In this document: piece after piece, positions 53,098 through 64,000 of the stretch | How the letters are laid out: every line of letters begins with the position of its first letter | Numbering within the stretch: the first letter of the stretch is position 1 | From: Apostichopus japonicus | Taxonomy: Eukaryota; Echinodermata; Holothuroidea; Aspidochirotida; Stichopodidae | Length of the DNA stretch: 64,000 nucleotides | Assembly (NCBI RefSeq): GCF_037975245.1 | Contig: NC_092580.1 | Location: forward strand, 6,362,501 to 6,426,500 | Direction: 5' to 3' | Notes under the pieces: generated by a model | What the model was told of the DNA's origin: nothing | Database searches by the model: none | Seen by the model: only the letters and a program-made list of their open reading frames with translations | Translations under genes and position numbers: made by a program

Positions 53098-53275
53098 ATT
53101 TTTATTATCATTCTCTGTAAAAGGACTACTTGGCAGATTTGCAATTTGTACTTTTCCACAGTTTGTGTGTGGAATACAACATGTGAGAATGACCTTTATT
53201 GTTGGAGCTGATTCTGATTTCTGTTCTTTAACGTTTCTCGGTGGTACGTCAATTATAAACAAGTTACAGGTTGCT
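53098..53275 (-). pseudogene. Decayed TIMP-like exon 2 (remnant D)
   Basis: On the minus strand the open segment contains a CNLFIIDV strand, an ILTCCIPHTNCGK segment and a PSSPFTE end. These line up with ILDFYTPQRALCGR and the YLFTG end of gene C exon 2. Where the other genes have ACAG|GT, this copy reads ACAG|AG, so the donor is lost, and a stop follows about 20 nt later. The start of the exon (AFR...) is not recognisable. It sits between genes B and C in the same orientation. By-eye homology only. Confidence 0.45.
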
Positions 53276-55230
53276 CTAATATAGTATAGGGGCAATTTAA
53301 ATGAGCACTTTTGGGTCAGCCCAATTCAAACATAATATCCACAACATTTTAGCAGAATTAGCAGAGGAATACTTTGTTTTACTTTTTTTTCTTTCTATTA
53401 TTTCATGCATATACCGTTGGTTCTTTGTTTTTGCAATGGGGCACAGTTTATCCCTAGATATAAATACAATGATATATTGCATAAAATAAGTTTGTGGCAA
53501 TATTTCCACTTTGAAGGAAATTTCCCGGAATAAGACAATATGGGAAATTTTCAGGGACTAACAAGGGGCAGTTCAGATACACCCTACAGTAATTAGGGCT
53601 AAAAACGATTGAAATCAGTCCATTTTGGGAAATAGTCACCGCATTTCAGGAGGAAAGGAGATGGGATGACACCGTTATCTCGCCTTTGTCTTATATAGTT
53701 CGCACAAACAAATGGATAAACTGCTCAGAAATTTTGCCAATCAAAACAAATTTCTCAAACAGAATCTTAGCTGTGCTCCTGCAGCATTGCTGTTCTTGTC
53801 TATGAATGGCGATTTGATGTAATTTGGGATAGAAATGATCAACTTCACACTGCTCTCTTCTTCGGATTGTAACATTTTCGTTTACACTGCAGGCATTATC
53901 AAGTTGAATGTCACATGTTTATTTGTTTTTTTTCGCATGGATGGTTTCCTTAGCCATAATGGAAAGATGATATAATATGACAAAGTCAGCTTATTAAATG
54001 ATTGACTTATCATTTATTTTTTATGGGGATTAAAAGGAAAACTGTATAAAAAAAAATGAAAGATACATAAATTATATGAATAAAGAATTTGAAGCGCAAA
54101 AAAAACACCAAAAAATGCATATCAATGTGCCCTTACACATTCAAAGGCTCTATACCAAACCCTCAGAACATTTAACATGTTACAATTATTTTTGCTTTAA
54201 AGATGACAGATAATGAATATGCATGTGTTTACTTTGTGCAGTGGGATATTTCTACAGCAAATTTCCTTTTTGTATATAAGAAATTTAGGAAACTGACAAT
54301 GTTAAGCAATAAGAAATTTAGGAAACTGACAATGTTAAGCTTTTCTCTTCTGACACATGCAATAAATCTAAACAAAAGTTGTAATATCATTGTAGAAACT
54401 ATTCAAGTTACTTCTACCAACTTGCATGTTTCTCTTACGCACCTTTTCAACAGTGATTAGTGTAGTAAATGGATTTTCCTCTTGCAATTTTTCTCAAGTA
54501 GTCCTTTCATCTACTTCTTGAAGGCAGACTATTATTGGCTTTTAATTTTTTAATTTTTTTTCTTATTCTGTGATCAAACTTTAATTGCCACTTTCTGATA
54601 TGCCTTCACTTTCATGGTTTCCTTCTTAGTCTCTTACCAGGAACATATATGTACAAATAATTTGGAGGAAAATATTTCCCATAATGGATTATAATATGTT
54701 AAAAACTGGAGGAAAATACAAATGAGTTAGAAAATCATGCATAAGTCTGAGACAAATTATGTTTAAAATATGAGGTGATGACTGTGTAGCAGATGTCTGA
54801 TTTGATACATCATAGTAGCTAATCATATATGTACATGTAAGATCTCGTTGCTGGGATATTTGCCCATCTTCCAGTCAGTAAGAAGAATAGACCCTCAACA
54901 TTTGTAGAAATCAAAATAAAAGGACTTAATCAGCTTTACATTTTTTACTTATTAAGAGTGTTGCAGATGGTCTATTTACATGGAGTAGTAAAAGTAGGGC
55001 TCATGTAATATTTGACCCACTTGGCAGTCTGGATGTGCTTGAGTATAATGTTTGCAATTCATTCTTAAAAGTAGGCTAGCTTCTCTTCTGTCTCAGTAAT
55101 GGGAAAACAAGTTGGCAGACACTCCAGTAACAATTTTGTTGCAGAATATTTGATTTTGATTTTAAGGGTATCACACCATATGATCCTAGAAGGTAGTTAT
55201 ATTCTCTTCAGTACTTGCTAATCCTTCTGT
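53276..55230. other. Gene-free spacer downstream of gene C
   Basis: No exon 1 for remnant D was seen. Contains the 32-bp duplication at 54.28 kb and AT-rich sequence. Confidence 0.5.
54277..54341. repeat. Tandem duplication of about 32 bp
   Basis: Two near-identical copies of AAGAAATTTAGGAAACTGAC followed by AATGTTAAGC. Confidence 0.8.
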
Positions 55231-55590
55231 TTAGTGCCGTGATCTTCTTCCAACCATTGGCCTCTCTTTTCTCGCGGCTTTCAAGAACTTCATGATACAT
55301 TGCTTCTTTTTCCGTCCATTGAACAGTGAACATTCTGCCCTGGTAGAAACAGCAGGCTTTCCTTTGCGTACCAAGCTCTGCTTTCTTGCCTGGAAGCATG
55401 TCTGAAACAGCCCTTCATTCTTCCATTCACAGCCATTTCTTTCTCCGTTCCAGATGCAAGAGCCGTACAAAAGTTCACAGTCAGTTACCTGAAGATTCTT
55501 TGCACTCACAGGATTAAATACGCATGTCTGGATATTGAATCTGTTCCTTGGAGGTTTACCAGTGAACTTCTCTCCACTGACAGGGTATAT
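55231..55590 (-). CDS. TIMP-like: Gene C exon 4: C-terminal domain and basic tail
   Basis: A 360-nt terminal exon after the acceptor TATACAG. It starts IYP, has VFNP, seven cysteines, a final C-x10-C loop with GRKKKQ, and a tail rich in Arg and Lys. Confidence 0.9.
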   Translation of the reverse strand: MYPVSGEKFTGKPPRNRFNIQTCVFNPVSAKNLQVTDCELLYGSCIWNGERNGCEWKNEGLFQTCFQARKQSLVRKGKPAVSTRAECSLFNGRKKKQCIMKFLKAARKERPMVGRRSRH

Positions 55591-57878
55591 CTGTATAGGA
55601 AACATTACCAGATTGTGTGTTCATTATGTACACATAGGCATATATCACCTATTGTTTGTAATTCATTTGTAGGTTAGTTCTTGCTTCTATAGCTCCAAAA
55701 TAAAATTTAGAAAGGTGATTATACCATTTAGCCATAGGATGACACACATTGTATTTCTATAGTTTGAAACAACAATAATAAAACAGCATCATCCATTCAA
55801 GTTTTAGTCATGTATATACTCACAGTACAGTTACATGAACTGTAGGAACCCCTCAATCCTTCAATCTGTTCCTCTTTTAGGTCAGACCACTTTTCTACCC
55901 AAGTACAGCCGGTGATTGCAGCATAAGTAACACCACTCTCGGATACCTCAATGGTGCCTGTTTTAAGAAAAAAGCCATTTTTAAGAAAAAGGCCAATTGT
56001 TTATAGGATATAGCTTTTATAGTGAGAAGCACTTGATCAAACAATGGCAGCAAAAATGGAGTAAAGTAGATGGATGTAGGAGCCACTTGCCCATTCCAAT
56101 GGTGACATGATGACATGGGGTTAAGAGGGGGAGTTAATCAGGTTAAGAGGCGTAGTTAATCAGGTTAAGAGGGGTAGTTAATCAGGTTAAGAGGGGTAGT
56201 TAATCATTATGCAGCTGCATTCCAACACATGCACCTGAAAAGGCCTTTCCTTTTGACAGTTGGCTAATGAGTCTCCTAAATAATATTTTGGTTATAAATT
56301 GCAGCTAATCTTGATATAAAGATTAACCTTTTCAAATTTAATTCAAAATAGCTACATTCTAGTCCTTTCACATATTGTGTTGACAAATACTTTCACTTCC
56401 AAATGTACTTTAACAAGCAATGCAAGGAAATTGTTTATCTTGTTTCATCATTTCTTAAACAGCCACATATTACACAGATGGTTAGTAGTGTGTTTACAGC
56501 AATTAGCCTTCTCTTTTTTTCAATGGGTGTAGTCCTCCCTCAGAATTTGGACACTTCTCATTCTGTAGTCTTTTGTTCACCTCTTGAAATAATGTAAGTG
56601 AGAGTTGTATTTCACCTGTGAAGAGGTATTCATTGGATGGTTGTTCTTCATCATACAAAGAAACTCTTCCACATAATGCTCTCTGAGGTGTGTAGAAATC
56701 AAGAATGTCATCCACATTGGCCCTCATATCAGACTCTGCGCCTTTAAAGACCTCCACAATCTGTGCTGTGTACATCCAATAACTGTAAAACAGCTGATCC
56801 TCATCTGCTTCCCCAGGAGCTGGACTGTCATAACCATCAAGAAGCTCCACTCGGAATGCTGCAAACAAGAGACGGGGAGGTAGCAGGAGAGGATATATTT
56901 AGAAAGGACTGAGGCAAGGTTTAACCTCCCAAAGAATGTGACATTAAATTGGAATAACATACAGCACATCATAACAATCAGTGAGTAGAACCTGACGTAA
57001 ACCTAAAATACAACATACATGACACATTTCATACATGATACATTACATACATGATGCATTATATATACATGATGCATTACATACATGATGCATTACATAT
57101 ACATGATGCATTACATACATGATGCATTATATATACATGATGCGTTACATACATGATGCATTACATATACATGATGCATTACATACATGATGCATTATAT
57201 ATACACGATGCATTACATACATGATGCATTACATATACATGATGCATTACATACATGATGCATTATATATACATGATGCATTACATACATGATGCATTAC
57301 ATATACATGATGCATTACATACATGATACATTACATACATGACACATGACACACATGACACATGACACATTACATACATGATACATTTTCTTTTGCCCTT
57401 TTCTTCTTGTCCATCACCCCGCACAATTCATTAAACTGTTAACAGGTTTTTTTGAAACACTGTAGACAGAAGTTCATATTTGAAGTTGTATAGTGCAAGC
57501 TAGTTTGTAGGTGATACAAGACTGTTCTTAAGAAATGCTTCTACAGATCCACAGTCAACACTGTGAAGAGTCAAACTCTGCACCATTCAACCTCATGGTC
57601 TCAACAGCCAAGAAAGGAAAGACTTTTCCTTGCCCCCCCTTCCTTTTCTCCATACCTGTCCTCCATCCCTCCATCCCTATTTGCAGTATATAAACAAATT
57701 ATTAACAGATTAATTCAGTGTAACAACAACATAGTGACCATTAAAATGTGACATACATCTTACCAAAATCTGCTGAACAGAATTTATCTTGAGGGTGATG
57801 AAGCTGACTGCAGATACATTGTTCCTTTCCTCTGGCAGCTTGTATTAACATCAATAGACATGCAGGAAGAAACCACAT
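55231..57878 (-). CDS. TIMP-like: TIMP-family secreted protein, gene C (4 exons)
   Basis: Exons 57878-57764, 56858-56616, 55957-55824 and 55590-55231 join by GT-AG introns of phase 1, 1, 0 (852 nt, 283 residues). The leader is about 17 residues and ends AARG; KEQ then precedes Cys21-Ile-Cys23, HPQ and Cys34. Exon 2 has the LCGR cysteine, exon 3 ITGCTWV..W and CNC, and exon 4 seven cysteines with a basic tail ending RRSRH. The chosen ATG follows a pyrimidine-rich TTTCAG acceptor 10 nt upstream, suggesting a non-coding first exon. An upstream in-frame ATG at 57926 lies in the same repeat array and would spoil the leader. TIMP membership is firm; a tensilin-like matrix role is inferred. Confidence 0.92.
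55824..55957 (-). CDS. TIMP-like: Gene C exon 3: end of N-domain
   Basis: A 134-nt exon, acceptor AAAACAG, donor GTGAGT, ending in phase 0. It encodes ITGCTWV..WSDL..EQ..GL and C-N-C-T; the last four residues also form an N-C-T sequon. Confidence 0.9.
56118..56210. repeat. 25-bp tandem repeat in gene C intron 2
   Basis: Four copies of GGTTAAGAGGGG.AGTTAATCA with one or two differences each. Confidence 0.8.
56616..56858 (-). CDS. TIMP-like: Gene C exon 2: N-domain core
   Basis: A 243-nt exon with acceptor TTTGCAG and donor GTGAAA. It begins AFRV, has an acidic insert, the AQIVEVFKG strand, the LCGR cysteine and the end motif YLFTG. Length and phases are identical to gene B. Confidence 0.9.
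57012..57387. repeat. ATGCATT-rich tandem array in gene C intron 1
   Basis: Alternating 16- and 18-bp units (TACATACATGATGCAT and ATATACATGATGCAT forms), with a longer 68-bp order. The edges decay to ATACATT and ACACATG units. Rich in the palindrome ATGCAT. Confidence 0.85.
57764..57878 (-). CDS. TIMP-like: Gene C first coding exon: signal peptide and CxC...HPQ..FC
   Basis: Encodes MWFLPACLLMLIQAARG, then KEQC, C-I-C, HPQ and FC, with a GTAAG donor in phase 1. The start codon and leader codons are the last unit of a 56-bp tandem array that extends upstream. Confidence 0.9.
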
Positions 57879-58125
57879 GGTGATAACACTGAAAGATAAC
57901 AGACCATCAGTAGACATGCAGGACAAAAGTACATGATGATAACACTGAAATATAATAAGAAATCAGCAGACATGCAGGAAGAAACCACATGGTGATAACA
58001 CTGAAAGATATCAGACCATCAGTAGACATGCAGGACAAAAGTACATGATGATAACACTGAAATGTAATAAGAAATCAGCAGACATGCAGGAAGAAACTAC
58101 ATGTTGATAATACTGAAATATAATG
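57850..58125 (-). repeat. 56-bp minisatellite covering the gene C start region
   Basis: Five units place an ATG at exactly 57878, 57934, 57990, 58046 and 58102. Each unit reads, on the minus strand, TTTCAG, GTTATCA, ATG, then codons close to WF.PACL. Two sub-types (ATGTGGTTTCTTCC and ATGTACTTTTGTCC) alternate, suggesting growth as a 112-bp dimer. A sixth, degenerate copy has its ATG at 58217. Only the innermost copy reads into the mature protein with a proper leader. Confidence 0.85.
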
Positions 58126-58345
58126 AAACATCCACAAACAGTTTGTATAAAACACTGTACAATGATACCTATGAAAGATAAGAGAACATCAGTAAATATG
58201 CAGTAAGGAAACCACATTATGATACCACTGAAATATAATAAATTAAAAAGTGGTTGGACATGCAGTAAGTTTAGGAAGCCATGTGATGAGAAAATACATT
58301 TACTCCTGCTTTCTTCAATAAAATATCAGGTTGATGAATTGAATA

Positions 58346-58435
58346 TTGTGATGTATATATATATAGATATATATATATATATATTTACACACACATATAT
58401 GTCTGTATATGTGTGAATGTGTGCGTGCGTGTGTA
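58346..58435. repeat. (TA)n and (GT)n microsatellite upstream of gene C
   Basis: ATATATATATATAGATATAT-type sequence passing into TGTGTGCGTGCGTGTG. It contains TATA-like strings, so a promoter cannot be placed by eye. Confidence 0.75.
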
Positions 58436-61400
58436 TGCTTGAACTGACACATCAATCAGGGACATGTATGTAAAAATAATATCAGATTTTACCTTGTAAA
58501 GTTGTTCTCTCTACATCAAAGACATAAGTGACAATTTCTGTCTGCAATCTTCAACCACTGCTGGTTGCAAGGCAAAGTTCCATTCAATATTAAGACCATC
58601 ACATTAAAGAATATTTCATTTAATAGTAACATATGTACTATCATATTGTGATTTATTTCCTTAGAACATCAGTTGTCTGAATGATTATGTATTTAATTGG
58701 TTCTACAAACAAATTTGTACTTAAAATGGTTCCTGAATCATAGTTACGGGTCACTTAATTATTCATCCAGATCATGAGCGTAAGTTAGATAACTCTACCT
58801 GACCCATTTTTCCGGTATTTTTTGTGTAGATGTGGATGGTTTCCCCATGAACCTAGTCATACAAATTAGGTCAGGAAATACAAGTGTCCTGTATAGACTA
58901 ATTCTTCAAAGCCGTTTTGTCACTGACAAATGTCAAAACATGCTGGGTTATTTTTTATGTCCTCAAGGGATTGGTTTGGGGACCAAATAGAAAGAAAACA
59001 GGATTTGAATTGAAAATTGATCAGCTTTTATATCAAAATATTGTTTTCCCTTTTTTTCTTTCATATTTTGTAGTATAATGTTTGATGCCATACTATAATT
59101 TGTAACATGAATACTTGGTATTTAGGTTAAAAAGATTTATTCTGAAAGGAGACAGAAGCATGAAGTTATATTTTCTTTAAACCAAACCGTACTTAAAGGG
59201 GTATGATTTAGTTTAACACAAGTCTGTGTGAGAGTGAGTATTAGTAGTCACTTGATGGTACCTATTTGTGCAGTTCCTAGCTCCTTAAACTAATTTCTCT
59301 ATTAATGAGGTATAAAACAACAAGATTATTTAATAGTGCAAGTTAAGTTTAGTTAAGTTAAGTAATTGTAACCATATGTTTAGTTTTGTTGATTTATTTT
59401 TCTTTTGTTTTATTCGTTTTCTATACCACGTGTTACATTTATATTATGTGACATCATTTAGTTACAATTTCTTATAGAGACCAGTGTTATAACCATTGGG
59501 TGGTGACTAGCGACATTCCTACCAACGAATCCTTAGACCCAGCTTTCACCCTAGCCTCCCACCCATTGAAATAACACCATATTCCCTTTTTATACCCTTT
59601 GATTCATTTTAATGAGTTTTAGTGATAGATGTATCACTTTAAGAGAAATGAATAATATGTGATTATGATTCTGCTAAATCTAGACCTCTCAGATTAGCAA
59701 TCATATCATCAAAAATGTACTCCATGAAAAAATGATGATACCCAGCTCTTTTCCACCACTTCTGAAAGATCTCTGTCAGCAATATGGACCTAAAATGCCA
59801 AGAGCTCCCTCAAATGGCACATTCAGTACTTTTTGTCCTTGGGAAATTTGTAATCTAAACATGTCATATAAGTCCATAAAAGACTTCTGTTTTCCCCATT
59901 GAGTTAGGTGTTGCCTCTGAGGAACTGACCTCACAGTCTGTGTGTAGACTATGTAGTCCAGTCATTGTAATTGATGAGCTTCAGATTTGTTAGGGATCGC
60001 TTTGCAAAAATTGAAATTATAGAAATACAACAAAATAAACTGATAGCATATATGTTTATTAATCGTCAACTTACATTTCAAAATAAGTAGATGTGCCTAA
60101 AGTCATCCTTTAATCAATTTAAGATTTCAAGTTTCCTGTTGGGATGCAACTTAAAATGAGTACATTTGGAGGCATTGATATACTGTTTACATCACATGCT
60201 CATAAGGTAAATTTGGAAGGTCAAAACGTAGAGCGAATACTGAAGTAAGTTAAAATATTTTGCCGTCAGTGTGTAACATGTGTCAGTGTATAACACATGT
60301 CAGTGTGTAACACGTGTCAGTGTGTAACACATCTGTTTGATTCGAGAAATCAATATCCATGCAGCAATTGAATATACATTGCACCAGGATGCTTTCATCA
60401 GTCAAAAGTAAATCTACTCCTGCACCAATTTCTAGATGGAGATGGTTTATGCAGCATGTCAGGAAGTATTTCACGTCATTAGCTTTGAATCTTTCAAACA
60501 GGACAGGATATTTCCAACAATTTCAAAGAAGGCAAAAAGATATTGCTTGGTCAAACAGGATGTCTTCATTTCCTTTGGACTTATTGCCCTTTTCTTGCCC
60601 TCAGATAAACTTGTAAAGAAAAACTAAATGTTAATAATATCGGGTGATATTCACCCTTCAAGTTCCAGTTTTCTTTAACACCACCTGTTGGTATTGATCC
60701 CCACAGATTAGGAGTAGGGGTCAACGTGGGATCATACAGGGCAAATTATCCAATTGTCACAGGAGCGTACCGGTTAATATTGACAAAAAATGGCATAATA
60801 AACAGCGTATTGAATGACCCCAAATACATTACGAAAATGGTCATGTATGCAAACACTGTAGCTTAATTCTTGCATACATTCATTTTCTGGTGTATTATTC
60901 TTTTTTTGGAGCAATATGGAGGTTCCTTAGCAAATTCTGATTCTGTTGTTACTACATGCATTGTGATACATGTTGTTGAGTATTGTGGAGGGGTGTATGT
61001 TGGGGTATCATGGGTAGCAGGGATACATTAGAATTGGATCTAAATAAAAGTTACTTAACTCTCAGGGATGCAAGGTTTTGTTTTTTCCTCTCTTTAAAGT
61101 TTACTTCATCCTTTCTTCAAATTTGTAGATCAATCACTTCAAACCAGTGTCGAGGTTCGTCCGTGGGCTAAAGAACATGTATTCAATTTCATTTTGGTCT
61201 TGATTTCACCAACAATGTACTCAAATCGACCTAGCTTTAGAAACAGCTGCTGTATTCAAACCAGCAATCTGTTGGGACAAAGTGGGCCTGGACAGTATCT
61301 CTGGGAGGTGGAATATTTCAGTTTGTTTTGTGTTCCAGTTTGATGGTCATACAATATAAAGCATCACAGATAGATGGACTAGGCCTACAATTATTGCTTA

Positions 61401-64000
61401 ACATGCAAAAAATAATGATCTGATGTAGTAATTTATGCCCTGTAATATCATCATAACGAAGTGGGTGTTCTTAATACTTTATGTGAACTTTCCTTGAAAG
61501 TGACACAGTGTGTCATATAAGTATCCCATCTGCAGGGTATTAAAGCAATAATGTCCTATGTGCACCTTGGACTTTTGAAATACTTTTTGATGTTTTGATA
61601 ATGTGCACCTTACTATGAAGCGTAAAGTGGCATACAAATTTAACAGTAGTTTCTAGTTTACAAGTAAATTTAGCCTAAATGGCATTCTTAAATACATTTG
61701 ATGGGATGAACATCAGCATATGGCATAACAGTGTAAAAGCGATCCAAAATTGAAATGAAAATTAAGATATCACAAATATTTATGGAACCTTCACAGAGAA
61801 AACTGGGGCAAGGTGTGTAGAAAGAATGGGAAAGAAGTGTGACTTTTGCTGTAATCAAAGGTATTAAAATAGTGACAATTGTTTGCTGACCATTTTTGTG
61901 ATCTTTTGAGCATATTTGGTGACAACACTAGCTTTTAATCCCACTGAATATATGCACTGACCTGTCTATGACCTGGCATGAACTTATATTGCTGGTGTAA
62001 GACTTACAAGCTTCTCTCAACTCCCACCATTCTGTACTCCTTTGTATTGTGATTAGTCTAATACAGTTTAACATGAATTGGGTGGTGTCAAAAGGAAATG
62101 TACTTCCCATATTAATAGGATTACACTATCAACATGTGCAATTCTACTTTATTCGTATCAGTTTCATTAATTCAAGGGCATGTTTTGTAAAAACCGTGTA
62201 AACTGGGCTCTGGTGTACAAATAACTTTACACTGAAACTCAAGCACTATTAAAATTTTGCATAATGACTGTAGTTAATCAGATATCGGACGTTAATGAGA
62301 TGCTAACATCCAACCTCGCATTTAACTGTCAAGACTGTCTGGTTTCCTAAAAGGGAAAACAACTTTTACTGACCTTACAAAATTGTCAGGGGGTCAGCAG
62401 ATTGCAAAGACGGCAATGACTATAACTCCGATCGCAAAGTCAGGTAATTACTATTATGGTAGATTCCTCCAACACGGCAACATACAGAAATGCTGTACTC
62501 AAAGCCGAAAACTTTGTTGTTTGGCCAGTTGACGGGAGACCATCATTTCTCAGAAAGGTTGTTATTACTAAAATCTTAGGGACTGCACTGTTTGTCAGTG
62601 TTAGAAAAATCTTTCAACAGGTAGAATAAAATTATCAAAGGAACATTAAATTGTTCTTTGAACTATTAAATTAGTAAAGGTTGATAATATAATCAGTTAA
62701 CATGTCTTTAAATGTTAAAATATGTTGTGTTTGATATTGTTAACCCCCTATACAATGGTACATGTACTAAAGCTTTGGTTAATACCATTATTTGATAGGG
62801 GTCATGTAAGTTGGCTGTAATAAGAACAGAAATAGAAATATATCTATAACGACAAACACTGCTTGCCCTGTAGAAGACGTATTAGGAGCATGCATATTTT
62901 TTGTGTTCTGAAATAATGTTCTCTTTCGACTACTTTCATATATATATTACATGACAACCTTACGCATTACGAGTAGAACCCCTGTGACAAATGTTACGCG
63001 GATAGGAATTAAGTTCTTCAATACCGTCCTCATTTCCTTTCGGGGAAACATTTCATACTGTAGTGTAGTTTTGATTTCATTATTTATCTGAAATTATATC
63101 AATAGAAATGTTTAATATAGAAGGAATGAGGTGGGGTCGAAGAGAAAACACAATGTTTTATTATATGGAATTCATCACCTCCTTCCGTTTCCCACAAAGA
63201 ATGTATTATGTAATACAAGCTCTTATCTTCCCTGTGTTCCATATGCAAGTTATGGAATTGCCCACAGGATTGACATTTGCTAGCTTTTGACAGTGGGAAT
63301 AGATGTTAACTTTATCTGTTCCCCTTGGGTAAATTAAGCTATATCATTTGATAATATATCTAATTCCCTTTCCTTCAGGTGACCATAACCTTGGAAATAT
63401 ATTAGTATAGTATGCTCATGATAAAATCATATGATACACCATTATTTACTTTCATAGGAAACTTATCATGTTTAATGGTATTTTGGGAATGATCTTTTAA
63501 AACCCAGAGGAACATGATTTAGATAGGTCATAGCTTGTGACAACATTTTATTGTTCCTTTGAGGAATTATGTAAAGGTTTCAAAATACCAGGGAGTTCTT
63601 TAAACAAAGGAATTGACCTTTTGAGTAGACCTTTATGTGGTAGCTCCAGTTGTATTTAAATTTGTTTGACATTGCACTTCAAACTTAACACAGTAATATT
63701 GTATACAACATATTAAACAGTATCAGAACACAATATGTGCACATATGTATTATACAGCATTTTGTAAACTTTATGAACCTGAAGCAAACGAACCATTACA
63801 TCGCTAGCAGGTTCAATGTAAACAAATTATTTTTGGAAAAGTCGATGAAAGAAAAACATGTTTATGTGAAGATTTTTAGATCAAAAAGAATGGAAGGAAG
63901 TTTGCATGGAAATCAGGAGCATGCTTTAATCTTTTTTAAGGAACATCTGGATTTTATTTAATTATATAAACCTTTATGTAATGGTCTGTTTCTTTCTTTC
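58436..64000. other. Upstream flank of gene C, gene-free
   Basis: No exon recognised. A possible non-coding first exon of gene C could end near 58,492, where ACAAG|GTAAAA reads on the minus strand. The 60.3-kb repeat is the only obvious structure. Confidence 0.45.
60270..60332. repeat. CAGTGTGTAACA.GTGT tandem repeat
   Basis: Roughly four copies of a 16- to 18-bp unit alternating CAGTGTGTAACAC and ATGTGT forms. Confidence 0.7.

Noticed and set aside
61928-62110. Possible TIMP exon 3 upstream of gene C (NC...WWEL...SSC)
   Set aside because: Cysteine-to-Trp spacing is wrong, the CxC end is missing and no splice sites fit.
1-64000. Synapsin exons around the TIMP genes
   Set aside because: TIMP genes sit inside synapsin introns in vertebrates and flies, but no synapsin-like exon was recognised here on either strand.

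Overview
The window is animal (metazoan) nuclear DNA: AT-rich, with long intergenic stretches, GT-AG introns, many DNA transposons and simple repeats, and no operons or ribosome-binding sites. Its only recognisable protein genes are three tandem minus-strand genes of the TIMP (tissue inhibitor of metalloproteinases) family, here called A (33,688 to 28,350), B (43,989 to 38,006) and C (57,878 to 55,231). Each has four coding exons with intron phases 1, 1, 0. Each encodes a signal peptide, a TIMP/netrin-type N-domain (CxC...HPQ..FC start, a CG in exon 2, a C...CxC or CxxC in exon 3) and a C-terminal domain with seven cysteines and a very basic tail. The proteins are 301, 272 and 283 residues, longer than vertebrate TIMPs. 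TIMP expansions, including the collagen-stiffening factor tensilin of sea cucumbers, are known in echinoderms, so an echinoderm, perhaps a holothurian, is the best inference. The sequence does not prove it.

Layout. 1-28,349: no confident gene; mostly unique AT-rich DNA with at least five non-autonomous DNA transposons, including a 1.8-kb hAT element with a perfect 8-bp target duplication, a 30-bp satellite and one weak exon candidate. 28,350-33,688: gene A, with a 60-bp-arm snap-back insertion in intron 1. 33,689-38,005: spacer. 38,006-43,989: gene B, with a hAT-like element in intron 1 and a TATA box upstream. 43,990-55,230: an 11-kb spacer with a piggyBac-like MITE, a TGGGCGG-ended element, a tRNA-derived SINE and two decayed TIMP-like exons that look like a broken fourth copy. 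55,231-57,878: gene C, whose start region lies in a 56-bp tandem array that repeats the splice acceptor, start codon and signal-peptide codons. 57,879-64,000: gene-free sequence.

B and C have identical exon 2 and exon 3 lengths (243 and 134 nt) and are the closest pair; A differs (222 and 155 nt). All three seem to keep residues in front of the first mature cysteine and carry an extra cysteine pair around a basic loop at the C-terminus. Both features suggest a role in extracellular matrix binding rather than classical metalloproteinase inhibition.
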